DNA from: Methanobrevibacter_A sp964547125
GTDB taxonomy: Archaea > Methanobacteriota > Methanobacteria > Methanobacteriales > Methanobacteriaceae
Direction: 5' to 3'
Assembly: GCA_964547125.1 (NCBI GenBank)
Contig: CAZJLS010000010.1
Location: forward strand, 1-38,200
DNA: 38,200 nt
The position numbers were made by a program, and so were the translations under genes. The notes beneath the pieces are model-generated. The model was not told the origin of the DNA, made no database searches, and saw only the letters and a program-made list of their open reading frames with translations. Within the stretch, counting starts at the first letter, position 1; each line of letters opens with the position of its first letter. This document shows, one piece after another, positions 7,656 through 15,542 of the stretch.

Positions 7656-9524
7656 TTATAGGCTTCTTGTATCTGAGTTTATTCCACCTTCATTTAATTT
7701 ATCTTTAACTTTTTTATAGAAATATTTATTATTTGTTCTTATGAAAACAACATCTTTTTCAGATTTTTTAAATATTAACTCTTCCATATAATTTATTTCT
7801 TTATTGACTTGTCCGTCCATAACATAAACGGCTTTTTTTCCACGTTTTAACAATTTAACACGTATTTCACTATTATCTGAAACAATAAATGGTCTTAAAC
7901 CCATTTTATATGGACATATTGGGATTATTATAAAACCACTTACTTTTGGATCTACAATAGGTCCTCCAGCAGACATGGAATATGCAGTAGAGCCACTAGG
8001 AGTTGAAATTATCAAACCATCTGCACGAAACTCCTCAACCATTTCTCCATCAACACTAACTTCAAAATGTAACATCTTAGCAGGTTTTGAAGTCATTATA
8101 ACAACTTCATTTAATGCAGGTTGCATATGTCCAACATGTGTAACAGTTAATTGAGTTCTTTTTTCTTTATAATATTCTCCTGCTAAAATACGATCCAATG
8201 CTTCAAACGTTTTATTAACTTCTATCTCAGTTAAAAAACCAACAGTACCCATATTAATACCAAAAATTGGTATTTCTCGTGTTAATTGATTTTGTGTTCT
8301 TAATAAAGTTCCATCTCCACCTAAAGTTATAAGCATGTCAGTATTAAATTTACTAATTGGTTTAGATAATTGTTCAAAATTAATATCCCAATTTAGCTCA
8401 TTAAGATAATCTGCTATTTCAGGTGTTTCCCATTTAGTTTCTGCTATAATATGCTCTAAATCTGGATTAATTTTAAGTTCTTCAAGATTATTAGCTAATT
8501 TCTCTTCAATAGTAACATTTAAATTCTTATTTAAAAGATATTGGATAATTTTTACTGAAAGTAGCATTGATCTATATTCATCTACACGACTAATAATACC
8601 AATATCTTTCATTTTTATTGTTTCATCATTGTTTAAACTTTCAATAATCTTATTATGTAACTTGGGATTACTTGCCCCAATAATAACTGTTTTTTCATAA
8701 ATACTTAATTCATTTACTAATTTTTCACCATATTGATTAGTTATTATTGCTCCAGATTCTTCAACAATTAATTTAGCAGCAGCCATATCTATAATTCGAC
8801 TACCTCTCAAATCTAAAAACACATCATATTCGCCACTTGCAACATATGTGAGTTCTAAAACAACAGACCCTAAAACACGCATTCTTCGTGCAGTATCGAT
8901 TAATTTTGATGCTGAGAATGTTTTTGTTTTTGTAAAACCACCAAGGGTTATTTTTGTTAAATCGGTTTCGGTTGTTGGTTTAAGTTTCTCACCATTCATT
9001 TTAGCCCCAAAACCTTTTACGGCTTCATAAAAATCACCTGTTGAATAATTTTTAATAAAACCTGCTTTAACATCTTCTAATGTTGCAGCTCTACCTTCAG
9101 GAACTTCTGCAACTGCAACTGAAATACCAAATGCCGGTATATTTTTTATAGCATTATTAGTACCGTCTAATGGATCAATTAGAAATATGTATCTGGGTTT
9201 ATCATCATCTTCAGAATCTAAAGGATGAGGTTTATTAGCTATTAGCTCTTCAGTTAAATGTGCAGGTCGTTGGGTTCCTTTACCTAACTTCAATTCACCA
9301 ATTTCTTCACTAATTAAATAAGAATAAAAATCAGCATTTTTCAATACAGTTATAACTTCATTTTCTGCAATTATATCAATATATGATGTAGGTGTACCAT
9401 CAGCACCTATTTTGACAAACTCTCCAGATTTAGGATTTCCAACATAAACCTTTAACAATTTTTCAACATTTTCAATAATTTTTTTTGATATGTTTTGACA
9501 CATTTCTATTTCATTTTTATCCAT
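7656..9524 (-). CDS. nadK: Bifunctional NADP phosphatase / NAD kinase
   Basis: A two-domain cytosolic enzyme of 622 residues, as known for Methanocaldococcus jannaschii MJ0917. The N-terminal half is an inositol-monophosphatase fold with ISEEIG near 71 and the metal site DPLDGT at 117-122; it can dephosphorylate NADP. The C-terminal half is an ATP-NAD kinase with GGDGT at 402-406 and the conserved stretch STPSGSTAYS at about 507-516. The fusion places NADP synthesis and removal in one chain. Start ATG is preceded by GAGAGG. It lies 21 bases behind pdaD and 28 bases before cfbE, so it is probably in the same operon. An IMPase activity on inositol phosphate is also possible. Confidence 0.94.
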   Translation of the reverse strand: MDKNEIEMCQNISKKIIENVEKLLKVYVGNPKSGEFVKIGADGTPTSYIDIIAENEVITVLKNADFYSYLISEEIGELKLGKGTQRPAHLTEELIANKPHPLDSEDDDKPRYIFLIDPLDGTNNAIKNIPAFGISVAVAEVPEGRAATLEDVKAGFIKNYSTGDFYEAVKGFGAKMNGEKLKPTTETDLTKITLGGFTKTKTFSASKLIDTARRMRVLGSVVLELTYVASGEYDVFLDLRGSRIIDMAAAKLIVEESGAIITNQYGEKLVNELSIYEKTVIIGASNPKLHNKIIESLNNDETIKMKDIGIISRVDEYRSMLLSVKIIQYLLNKNLNVTIEEKLANNLEELKINPDLEHIIAETKWETPEIADYLNELNWDINFEQLSKPISKFNTDMLITLGGDGTLLRTQNQLTREIPIFGINMGTVGFLTEIEVNKTFEALDRILAGEYYKEKRTQLTVTHVGHMQPALNEVVIMTSKPAKMLHFEVSVDGEMVEEFRADGLIISTPSGSTAYSMSAGGPIVDPKVSGFIIIPICPYKMGLRPFIVSDNSEIRVKLLKRGKKAVYVMDGQVNKEINYMEELIFKKSEKDVVFIRTNNKYFYKKVKDKLNEGGINSDTRSL

Positions 9525-9545
9525 TTATTAAAAACCTCTCAAGAA

Positions 9546-10004
9546 TTATTCAATTATCTCATCATTTAAATAAACTACAGAAGCCACAACAGACCCATTT
9601 TTTTCAACAATATGGGACTTAGATTCAACAATCAAATCTTTAATAGGCACATTTCTTTTATTCATCATATATTTAACCATTTCAACAGCTTCTTTTTTCA
9701 CATCTTCTTCACTATGATTAACACGACTATTTTCAACAACACATCCTAATTCATCTCCAATTGCAATAGCAACACAAGCAATAATTTCATCTCCTTTATT
9801 ATCACTTGTTATTTCAGATAAAACACAATTAACCATACTTCCTACTTTTAATTTAGGTAAATTTTCTACTTTTGTATTTTTCCCAAGCATGCTTGAAACT
9901 TTAATAAGATTCACATCACCAATATTTGCTTCTGTCAATGCATTATCAAATGCATTTAATATTGTTGGACCTTCTGCCTCTCCAGATACAATAGATACTC
10001 TCAT
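9546..10004 (-). CDS. pdaD: Pyruvoyl-dependent arginine decarboxylase
   Basis: Self-cleaving decarboxylase making agmatine from arginine; agmatine is needed for polyamines and for agmatidine in archaeal tRNA-Ile. The 152-residue sequence matches PdaD with SGEAEGPTILNAFD near 7-20 and the processing site VSS at 36-38, where Ser38 would become the pyruvoyl group. A candidate catalytic Glu is at 91. Odd: the loop after the Ser-Ser pair reads MLGKNTK, whereas the family usually has a Pro-Pro here, so activity deserves checking. I chose the ATG at 10004 over an upstream TTG at 10016; the only upstream signal is a weak TTGAT. First gene of the minus-strand operon, divergent from aIF5A and near agmatinase. 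Confidence 0.88.
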   Translation of the reverse strand: MRVSIVSGEAEGPTILNAFDNALTEANIGDVNLIKVSSMLGKNTKVENLPKLKVGSMVNCVLSEITSDNKGDEIIACVAIAIGDELGCVVENSRVNHSEEDVKKEAVEMVKYMMNKRNVPIKDLIVESKSHIVEKNGSVVASVVYLNDEIIE

Positions 10005-10117
10005 TTTAATCAACAAAATATAAATTTAATTTAAATTATATAAAAATTATAAAATACAATTATTTATTATTTTTTTATGTCTAAAAATATATTAATATTA
10101 CAATTTTATAATTTAAT

Positions 10118-10137
10118 CCGAATACTTTATATAAATG
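10118..10137 (+). promoter_or_regulatory. Strong BRE/TATA promoter upstream of the aIF5A gene
   Basis: CCGAATACTTTATATAAATG closely resembles the BRE plus TATA arrangement of strong methanogen promoters. The expected start is near 10157, which would give the aIF5A transcript a leader of about 180 bases. Alternatively it could drive an unannotated small RNA. Confidence 0.55.
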
Positions 10138-10225
10138 TTAATATAAATATAACTAATAATTTATAATTTATTATGAATTTATCAAGCTTAAAAAAACTAA
10201 TTTTAGTTAAAAAAGAATATAAATA

Positions 10226-10274
10226 AATTATCATTTTGTTTCTTTTTTTTAAAAAATAAAATTTAATGATAATT
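10226..10274 (+). repeat. 10-bp perfect inverted repeat in the aIF5A leader
   Basis: AATTATCATT at 10226-10235 is mirrored exactly by AATGATAATT at 10265-10274, with a 29-base T- and A-rich spacer. It could fold in the predicted leader RNA or be a protein-binding site. In such AT-rich sequence, chance is a real alternative. Confidence 0.35.
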
Positions 10275-10337
10275 AATTAACGATTATAAAAAAAATAAAA
10301 TATTTTTTACAATGAATTAATGGTGAGGTTTTTTAAG

Positions 10338-10745
10338 ATGGCAACTAAAGTAGTAGAAATTAAAACTTTAAAAGTAGGAAAATATATAGTATTAGGCGGC
10401 GAAGCATCCAAAATCACAAGTTTATCAACTTCTTCTCCAGGAAAACATGGAGCAGCAAAAGCAAGACTTGAAGCAGTAGGTATATTTGACAACCAAAAAA
10501 GAAGTATTGTTAAACCTGTAAACACAAAAGTAGACATACCAATAATTGATAAAAGAGTAGGTCAAGTTATATCTTTATTACCAGACACAGTTCAATTAAT
10601 GGATATGGAAAGTTACGAAACATTAGATTTACCAATGCCAGAAGACAGTGATTTGAAAGAACGTATCGTTGAAGGTATAGAAGTAGAATACATTGTCGCA
10701 ATGGGTAACATGAAAATAATGAGAACCAAAGGTAGTTCAGTCTAA
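10338..10745 (+). CDS. eif5A: Translation factor aIF5A (hypusine-containing)
   Basis: Archaeal homologue of eIF5A/EF-P, which binds near the ribosomal E site and relieves stalling on difficult peptide bonds. 135 residues with an N-terminal SH3-like domain and a C-terminal OB fold. The modification loop TSSPGKHGAAK places the target lysine, Lys36, which deoxyhypusine synthase modifies with a polyamine-derived group. Start chosen at ATG 10338 (MATKVVEIKT, typical of the family) with GGTGAGG upstream at 10322-10328, rather than the ATG at 10320, which overlaps that signal. Neighbouring pdaD and agmatinase make the polyamine precursors for this modification. Confidence 0.96.
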   Translation: MATKVVEIKTLKVGKYIVLGGEASKITSLSTSSPGKHGAAKARLEAVGIFDNQKRSIVKPVNTKVDIPIIDKRVGQVISLLPDTVQLMDMESYETLDLPMPEDSDLKERIVEGIEVEYIVAMGNMKIMRTKGSSV

Positions 10746-10922
10746 ATCTGAAAAACCTTTTTAAAACTCAATTTTCAATTAATATTTATATAAAAAACAC
10801 TTTTATTAATATAAAAAACAATAATCTTTTTTTCACAAATTTCTTTTTTATTAATTTTTAATTAACTCAATTTTCTAAAATTACAAAAATACTATTTTTA
10901 AAAAACTAATGGTACGAAAAAT

Positions 10923-11819
10923 ATGCTGTTTAATACATATGAACCTTGGAAATTCGCTTTTTCACAAGAAACAACAAATTTGGGAGATATAGAAAAAGAC
11001 ACATCCAAGAACAAATGGGGGATAATAGGTGTTCCATTCGATAGTACATGTTCATATCATAATGGATCAAGATACGCTCCAATTATAATACGGGAAGCAT
11101 CATATGGTTTTGAAAAATTCAATATAAACCTTCAGAAAGAATTAAATACAGAATTCTATGATTTTGGAGATAGCAATATTGTACATGGAAACTGCAAAAA
11201 AACCTGTGATATTGTTGAAGAAAACATAACTGATTTAATAATAAATAATATAAAACCTTTAATAATTGGTGGAGAACACAGCATATCTTTATCATCAATC
11301 AATGCATTAAAAAATAAATATCCTATTGAAAATATTACAATTATTCATATAGATGCACATAGGGACATGATAAATAAATATCAAGATGAAAAATACTCCC
11401 ATGCAACAGTTATGAGAAGAATACACAATTTAAATCCAAAAGAAATTATACAAATAGGAATAAGATCCTCTTCAAAAGAAGAAGAAAATTTTGTTAAAAA
11501 ACAAGATAATATAAAAACATTCACACCAAAACAAGTACAAAATAAGCCTGAAGAATTAATAAATTATATAAATTCTATAAATGGCCCAATATATCTTACA
11601 ATTGATATGGATGGATTAGATCCATCTATAGCGCCAAATGTGGGGAATCCAACCCATGGAGGATTAAATATTAATCAAATAGACATATTATTAAAATCTT
11701 TATCACAAAAAGAAATAATTGGTATGGATTTAATGGAAGTGGCTACAAAAAAATTAGGAGATACTACAGCTATTTTAGCAGCTAAAATAATTTTGGACTT
11801 CTTAACATTACAAGATTAA
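10923..11819 (+). CDS. speB: Agmatinase
   Basis: Ureohydrolase splitting agmatine into putrescine and urea; 298 residues, normal for the family. The binuclear manganese site is visible: GGEHS at 116-120, DAHRD at 144-148 and DMDGLDP at 228-234, giving the expected His and Asp ligands. HATVMRRI (about 160-167) matches agmatinases. Position 150 onwards (INKYQDEKYSH) and PTHGG in place of PEPGG are mild deviations. The Shine-Dalgarno is poor (GGTAC). It lies 177 bases behind the aIF5A gene on the same strand and close to pdaD, consistent with an arginine-agmatine-putrescine route feeding hypusine. Arginase or guanidinobutyrase activity cannot be excluded from sequence alone. Confidence 0.92.
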   Translation: MLFNTYEPWKFAFSQETTNLGDIEKDTSKNKWGIIGVPFDSTCSYHNGSRYAPIIIREASYGFEKFNINLQKELNTEFYDFGDSNIVHGNCKKTCDIVEENITDLIINNIKPLIIGGEHSISLSSINALKNKYPIENITIIHIDAHRDMINKYQDEKYSHATVMRRIHNLNPKEIIQIGIRSSSKEEENFVKKQDNIKTFTPKQVQNKPEELINYINSINGPIYLTIDMDGLDPSIAPNVGNPTHGGLNINQIDILLKSLSQKEIIGMDLMEVATKKLGDTTAILAAKIILDFLTLQD

Positions 11820-11827
11820 AATTTATT

Positions 11828-12355
11828 TCACCATTTTTCCCAATGGACTTTTTCTTCATCCATTTTATCTTTAACTTCATTTTTATTATCTGGATAACCT
11901 AAAGCAATAAGTGAAAATGGACAGATATGTTCTGGTAATTTAAAATATTTTCTCAAAGCATTAACACGTATATCTACAGGGTATATTCCTGTCCATACAG
12001 TTCCAATTCCTAATGCATTCGCCCCTAAAAGTATATTTTCAGTTACTGCAGCACAATCTTGAACCCAAAATTCTTCATTGTCTTTTATTGTTTTGTTTAA
12101 ATCTCCTAACACTATAATGCCTGCTTTAGCATTTTTAAACATTTTGGAATATTTATGTACTTTTCCCATATCGGTTAATGTTTCACTATCGCGGATTATT
12201 ATGAATTCCCAAGGTTGAAAATTACATGCTGAAGGAGCGCTCATACCCGCTTTCACAATTTTTAATAAGTCTTCTTTACTTATTTCATCATCTGTATATG
12301 TTCTAACACTTTTACGATTATAAATATTATTTAAAACTATTTCACTTTCATTCAT
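11828..12355 (-). CDS. Nitroreductase-family FMN protein
   Basis: NAD(P)H-dependent flavoprotein of the nitroreductase superfamily, 175 residues, acting as a homodimer with FMN. Visible are the N-terminal FMN-binding NRKSVRTY (13-20), MSAPSACNFQPWEF near 38-51, and a C-terminal ALGYPD segment near 151-156. Natural substrates in methanogens are unknown; related proteins reduce nitroaromatics or quinones. It converges on agmatinase, with 8 bases between the stop codons, and diverges from the TIGR00300 gene. A TATA-like element reads on the minus strand near 12395-12405. Nothing indicates membership of a larger operon. Confidence 0.88.
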   Translation of the reverse strand: MNESEIVLNNIYNRKSVRTYTDDEISKEDLLKIVKAGMSAPSACNFQPWEFIIIRDSETLTDMGKVHKYSKMFKNAKAGIIVLGDLNKTIKDNEEFWVQDCAAVTENILLGANALGIGTVWTGIYPVDIRVNALRKYFKLPEHICPFSLIALGYPDNKNEVKDKMDEEKVHWEKW

Positions 12356-12527
12356 TATCTATTCACAGCCGATTTATTCCATTCAGATTAATTTTATATA
12401 ATACTTTCAATAAATAATCTATTTTATTATATTTATAACTATAATTATATTATAATTTTAAACTTTTTATTTTTTTTAGGAAAAAATATTAAAAATAACA
12501 CTCTAATTATTTTTGAGGTAGTATTTT

Positions 12528-13772
12528 ATGTATGAAAGAGAAATTAAACTTTCAGGCCATATTATTGATTCATTAGCTTTGCCTAAAACTATGGATATTA
12601 TAATGGATAAAGGTGGAGATTTTGATATCATTGATATTGATGTAGGTAAAAGAAAATCAGATACAAGTACAGCTAAAATTTTAGTTTCAACTGAATCTCT
12701 TGAAACATTAGAAAGTATTTTGGATGAGATTTCTGTTTTAGGGGTTTCAATATCTGAAATTGAAAATGCGGTTTTAGAACCCTCTCCTAAAGATAAGGTT
12801 GCTCCTGAAGGTTTTTATTCAACATCTAATTATGAAACTCATGTATTAATTGACGGGAACTGGTTACTTGTTGAAAATATTGAAATGGATTGTATGGTTG
12901 TTATTGATAAGGCTAAAAATAAAGCATTTTGCCGTCCAGTTAATGATTTGAAAGAAGGAGATTTGGTTGTTGTAGGTCGTGGTGGTGTTAAAGTATCTCC
13001 TCCTGAAAGAACTAGGGGTAAAAAAGGCGTTTTTGAATTTATGAATAGTGAAGTTTCTTCTGAAAAACCATTACTCTCTATTGCTAAAGATATTGCCTCT
13101 GAAATTAAAAATATTAAGGATAATGGAGGTAAAATTTTATTAGTTGGCGGTCCTGCAATTATTCACACTGGATCTGCTAAACTTGTGGGAGCTATGATTC
13201 GTGAAGGTTTTATTGATGTTCTTTTTGCAGGTAATGCTTTAGCTACTCACGATATTGAATCAGATCAATTTGGAACTTCTTTAGGGATTAATGTTGAGAC
13301 GGGGGAAATAGTTTCTCATGGCCATACTCATCATATGAGAGCTATTAATAGAATTAATAAATCTGGATCTATTAAGAAGGCAGTTGAAGATGGTACTCTT
13401 AAAAGTGGAATAATGTATGAATGTGTTAAAAATAATGTTCCATATGTTTTAGCAGGTTCTATTCGTGATGATGGTCCTTTACCTGATGTTATAACTGATA
13501 TTCGCGAGTCTCAGGCTAAAATGAGGTATTATTGTCAAAGAGTTGATATGGTTTTGATGGTATCAACAATGTTACATTCTATTGCAACAGGTAATATGCT
13601 GCCTGCTAGTGTTAAGAGTATTTGTATTGATATTAATCCATCAACCGTAACTAAATTATCTGATCGTGGTAGTGCTCAGGTTATGAGTGTTGTTACGGAT
13701 ATTGGTTCATTTTTACCAGTACTTTATGAATGTTTGCATGATGATAGTTTCATATCTGAAAATTTAGGTTAA
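12528..13772 (+). CDS. TIGR00300 / LOR-SDH domain protein, archaeal ornithine cyclodeaminase
   Basis: 414-residue archaeal protein of the LOR/SDH bifunctional-domain family (TIGR00300). A homologue in Methanococcus maripaludis has been reported as an NAD-dependent ornithine cyclodeaminase converting ornithine to proline and ammonia, and the family is sometimes labelled nickel-pincer dependent. Seen: an N-terminal alpha/beta domain (REIKLSGHIIDSLALPK), then VGRGGVKV near residue 150, LVGGPAIIHTGSAK about 205-218 and a Rossmann-like DVLFAGNALATHDIE segment near 230. GAGGT before the ATG acts as Shine-Dalgarno. The coding strand is T/G-rich, unlike most plus-strand genes here. It is followed after 45 bases by ade. 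Assignment to the family is firm, the activity less so. Confidence 0.82.
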   Translation: MYEREIKLSGHIIDSLALPKTMDIIMDKGGDFDIIDIDVGKRKSDTSTAKILVSTESLETLESILDEISVLGVSISEIENAVLEPSPKDKVAPEGFYSTSNYETHVLIDGNWLLVENIEMDCMVVIDKAKNKAFCRPVNDLKEGDLVVVGRGGVKVSPPERTRGKKGVFEFMNSEVSSEKPLLSIAKDIASEIKNIKDNGGKILLVGGPAIIHTGSAKLVGAMIREGFIDVLFAGNALATHDIESDQFGTSLGINVETGEIVSHGHTHHMRAINRINKSGSIKKAVEDGTLKSGIMYECVKNNVPYVLAGSIRDDGPLPDVITDIRESQAKMRYYCQRVDMVLMVSTMLHSIATGNMLPASVKSICIDINPSTVTKLSDRGSAQVMSVVTDIGSFLPVLYECLHDDSFISENLG

Positions 13773-13817
13773 TTTTTCTTTTTCATATTATTTTTTTTTT
13801 TTTAGGTTGTTTTTTTT

Positions 13818-15542
13818 ATGTCTGTTTTGAAGTTTAAGGTTAATATTCTTGATTTTGATGTGGATGAAATTTATCCTGCGGAAGTTTCTATTGTTGATGA
13901 TTTGATTTCTGATGTTCAGAAGTTAGATGGGGATGTTTCTTTAGATTTTGATGGTGTTTTAGTTCCAGGTTTTATTGATTCGCATGTTCATATTGAGTCT
14001 ACTATGTTGTCTCCATCTAATTTTGCTAAATCTGTTATTCCTCATGGTACTACTTCTGTTGTTGCTGATGCTCATGAAATTGTTAATGTTTTGGGTAAAG
14101 AGGGTATGGATTTCATGATTGAAGATGGTTCTTCTGTTCCTTTTGATTTTTATTTTTCTGCTCCTTCATGTGTTCCTGCTACTGTTTTTGAGACTAATGG
14201 GGCTGTTTTTGATGCGGATGATATTGAAGAACTGTTTAAACATCCTAAAGTTATTTGTTTGGGAGAAATGATGAATTTTCCAGGTGTTATTGCTGGGGAT
14301 GAGGAGGTTATTCGTAAATTGGATGTTGCAAAGGAATTAGGTTTCCCTATTGATGGTCATGCTCCTTTAGTATCTGGTGAAGATTTGGAAAAATATGTGT
14401 CTTATGGTATAAGCACTGACCATGAATGTAGTAATTTTAACGAAGCTATTGAGAAAAAGAAATTAGGTGTTAAAATTATGGTGCGTGAAGGGTCATCTGC
14501 TAAGGATATTGATGCTCTTTTAAATATAAAAGATAGGGTTGAATATTGGACAAAAGAATCAGAATTTGGAAACATAACTGTAGAAGAATACCAAAAATTA
14601 TTAAAACACCCAATTTTCGACTTCCTAGTAACAGATGATAAAAATCCAAAAGACCTACAAAAAGGACACCTCAACACACTAGTAAAAAAAGCAATAACAA
14701 AAGACATAGCTCCAATAGAAGCATTAAAAATGGTAACAATAAATCCAGCAAAACATTACAAACTAAACTCTGGAGAAATAAAAAAAGGAAAAAAAGCAAA
14801 CCTCATACTAATAGACAATATAAACAATCTAAATGTCAAAAAAACAATCATAAATGGAAAAATAGTATACGACAATGAAAAAATACTTTTCAAAACAACA
14901 AAACCAAAAATAAAAAACACATTCAATGTGAACCCGAAAAAACCAGAAGATTTTGATATAAAATCAAATAAAAAAACAGTAAAAGTAAATGTAATAGAAG
15001 CAATCAACAAAGAACTAAACACAAACAAAATAACAACAAAACTAGAAACAAAAAACCAAACAATACAACCAAATATAAAGGAAGATATATTAAAAATAAG
15101 TGTAATTGAAAGATACGGACACAACAACATGGCAAATGCTTTCATAAAAGGATTCAAACTAAAAACAGGAGCAATTGCAACATCAGTATCTCATGATTCA
15201 CACAACATAATAACTGTAGGAACAAACTCAAAAGATATGGCAAATGCAGTAAACACAATAGTAAAAAATCATGGGGGATTAGCCATATCCAATGAAAATA
15301 AAATCGAAACACTAAAACTCCCAATAGCTGGATTGATGAGTGATCAAAAAATAGAAACAATAGCAAAACAACTAGAAAAAATGGAACAAACAGTTAAAGA
15401 ATTAGGTTCAACACTAGAATCTCCTTTTATGACATTATCATTCATGGCATTATTAGTAATACCTGAATTAAAAATATCTGACAAAGGACTATTCAATTTA
15501 ATCGAATTCAAACAAGAAGATGTTATACTAGATGGTTCATAA
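13818..15542 (+). CDS. ade: Adenine deaminase
   Basis: Amidohydrolase converting adenine to hypoxanthine and ammonia in purine salvage; 574 residues, normal for Ade. Metal-site motifs are HVH at 56-58 within FIDSHVHIEST, DAHE at 84-87, and downstream VTDD; the C-terminal part has VSHDSHNI and IAGLMSD segments typical of the family. Odd: the coding strand changes composition abruptly near 14,540-14,580 (about residue 240). Before it, codons are T/G-rich (GGT, GCT, GTT); after it, A/C-rich (ACA, ATA, AAA, AAC), without loss of frame. The ORF and domain order are intact. It probably follows the TIGR00300 gene in one unit. Its stop overlaps the convergent DUF447 gene by 6 bases. Confidence 0.93.
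   Translation: MSVLKFKVNILDFDVDEIYPAEVSIVDDLISDVQKLDGDVSLDFDGVLVPGFIDSHVHIESTMLSPSNFAKSVIPHGTTSVVADAHEIVNVLGKEGMDFMIEDGSSVPFDFYFSAPSCVPATVFETNGAVFDADDIEELFKHPKVICLGEMMNFPGVIAGDEEVIRKLDVAKELGFPIDGHAPLVSGEDLEKYVSYGISTDHECSNFNEAIEKKKLGVKIMVREGSSAKDIDALLNIKDRVEYWTKESEFGNITVEEYQKLLKHPIFDFLVTDDKNPKDLQKGHLNTLVKKAITKDIAPIEALKMVTINPAKHYKLNSGEIKKGKKANLILIDNINNLNVKKTIINGKIVYDNEKILFKTTKPKIKNTFNVNPKKPEDFDIKSNKKTVKVNVIEAINKELNTNKITTKLETKNQTIQPNIKEDILKISVIERYGHNNMANAFIKGFKLKTGAIATSVSHDSHNIITVGTNSKDMANAVNTIVKNHGGLAISNENKIETLKLPIAGLMSDQKIETIAKQLEKMEQTVKELGSTLESPFMTLSFMALLVIPELKISDKGLFNLIEFKQEDVILDGS

Larger units (their letters stand above)
10005..10337. other. Divergent intergenic region between pdaD and the aIF5A gene
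   Basis: 333 AT-rich bases holding promoters for pdaD (minus) and the aIF5A gene (plus). It contains one strong plus-strand promoter-like element (10118-10137), a 10-base inverted repeat (10226-10235 with 10265-10274), a smaller hairpin AACTAA-TT-TTAGTT (10195-10208) and a possible 17-codon open frame at 10173-10226 without a Shine-Dalgarno. No RNA gene is recognisable. Confidence 0.6.

Noticed and set aside
10173..10226. A 17-codon ATG frame in the predicted aIF5A leader.
   Set aside because: No ribosome binding site and a low-complexity product; kept only as a remark under the leader finding.
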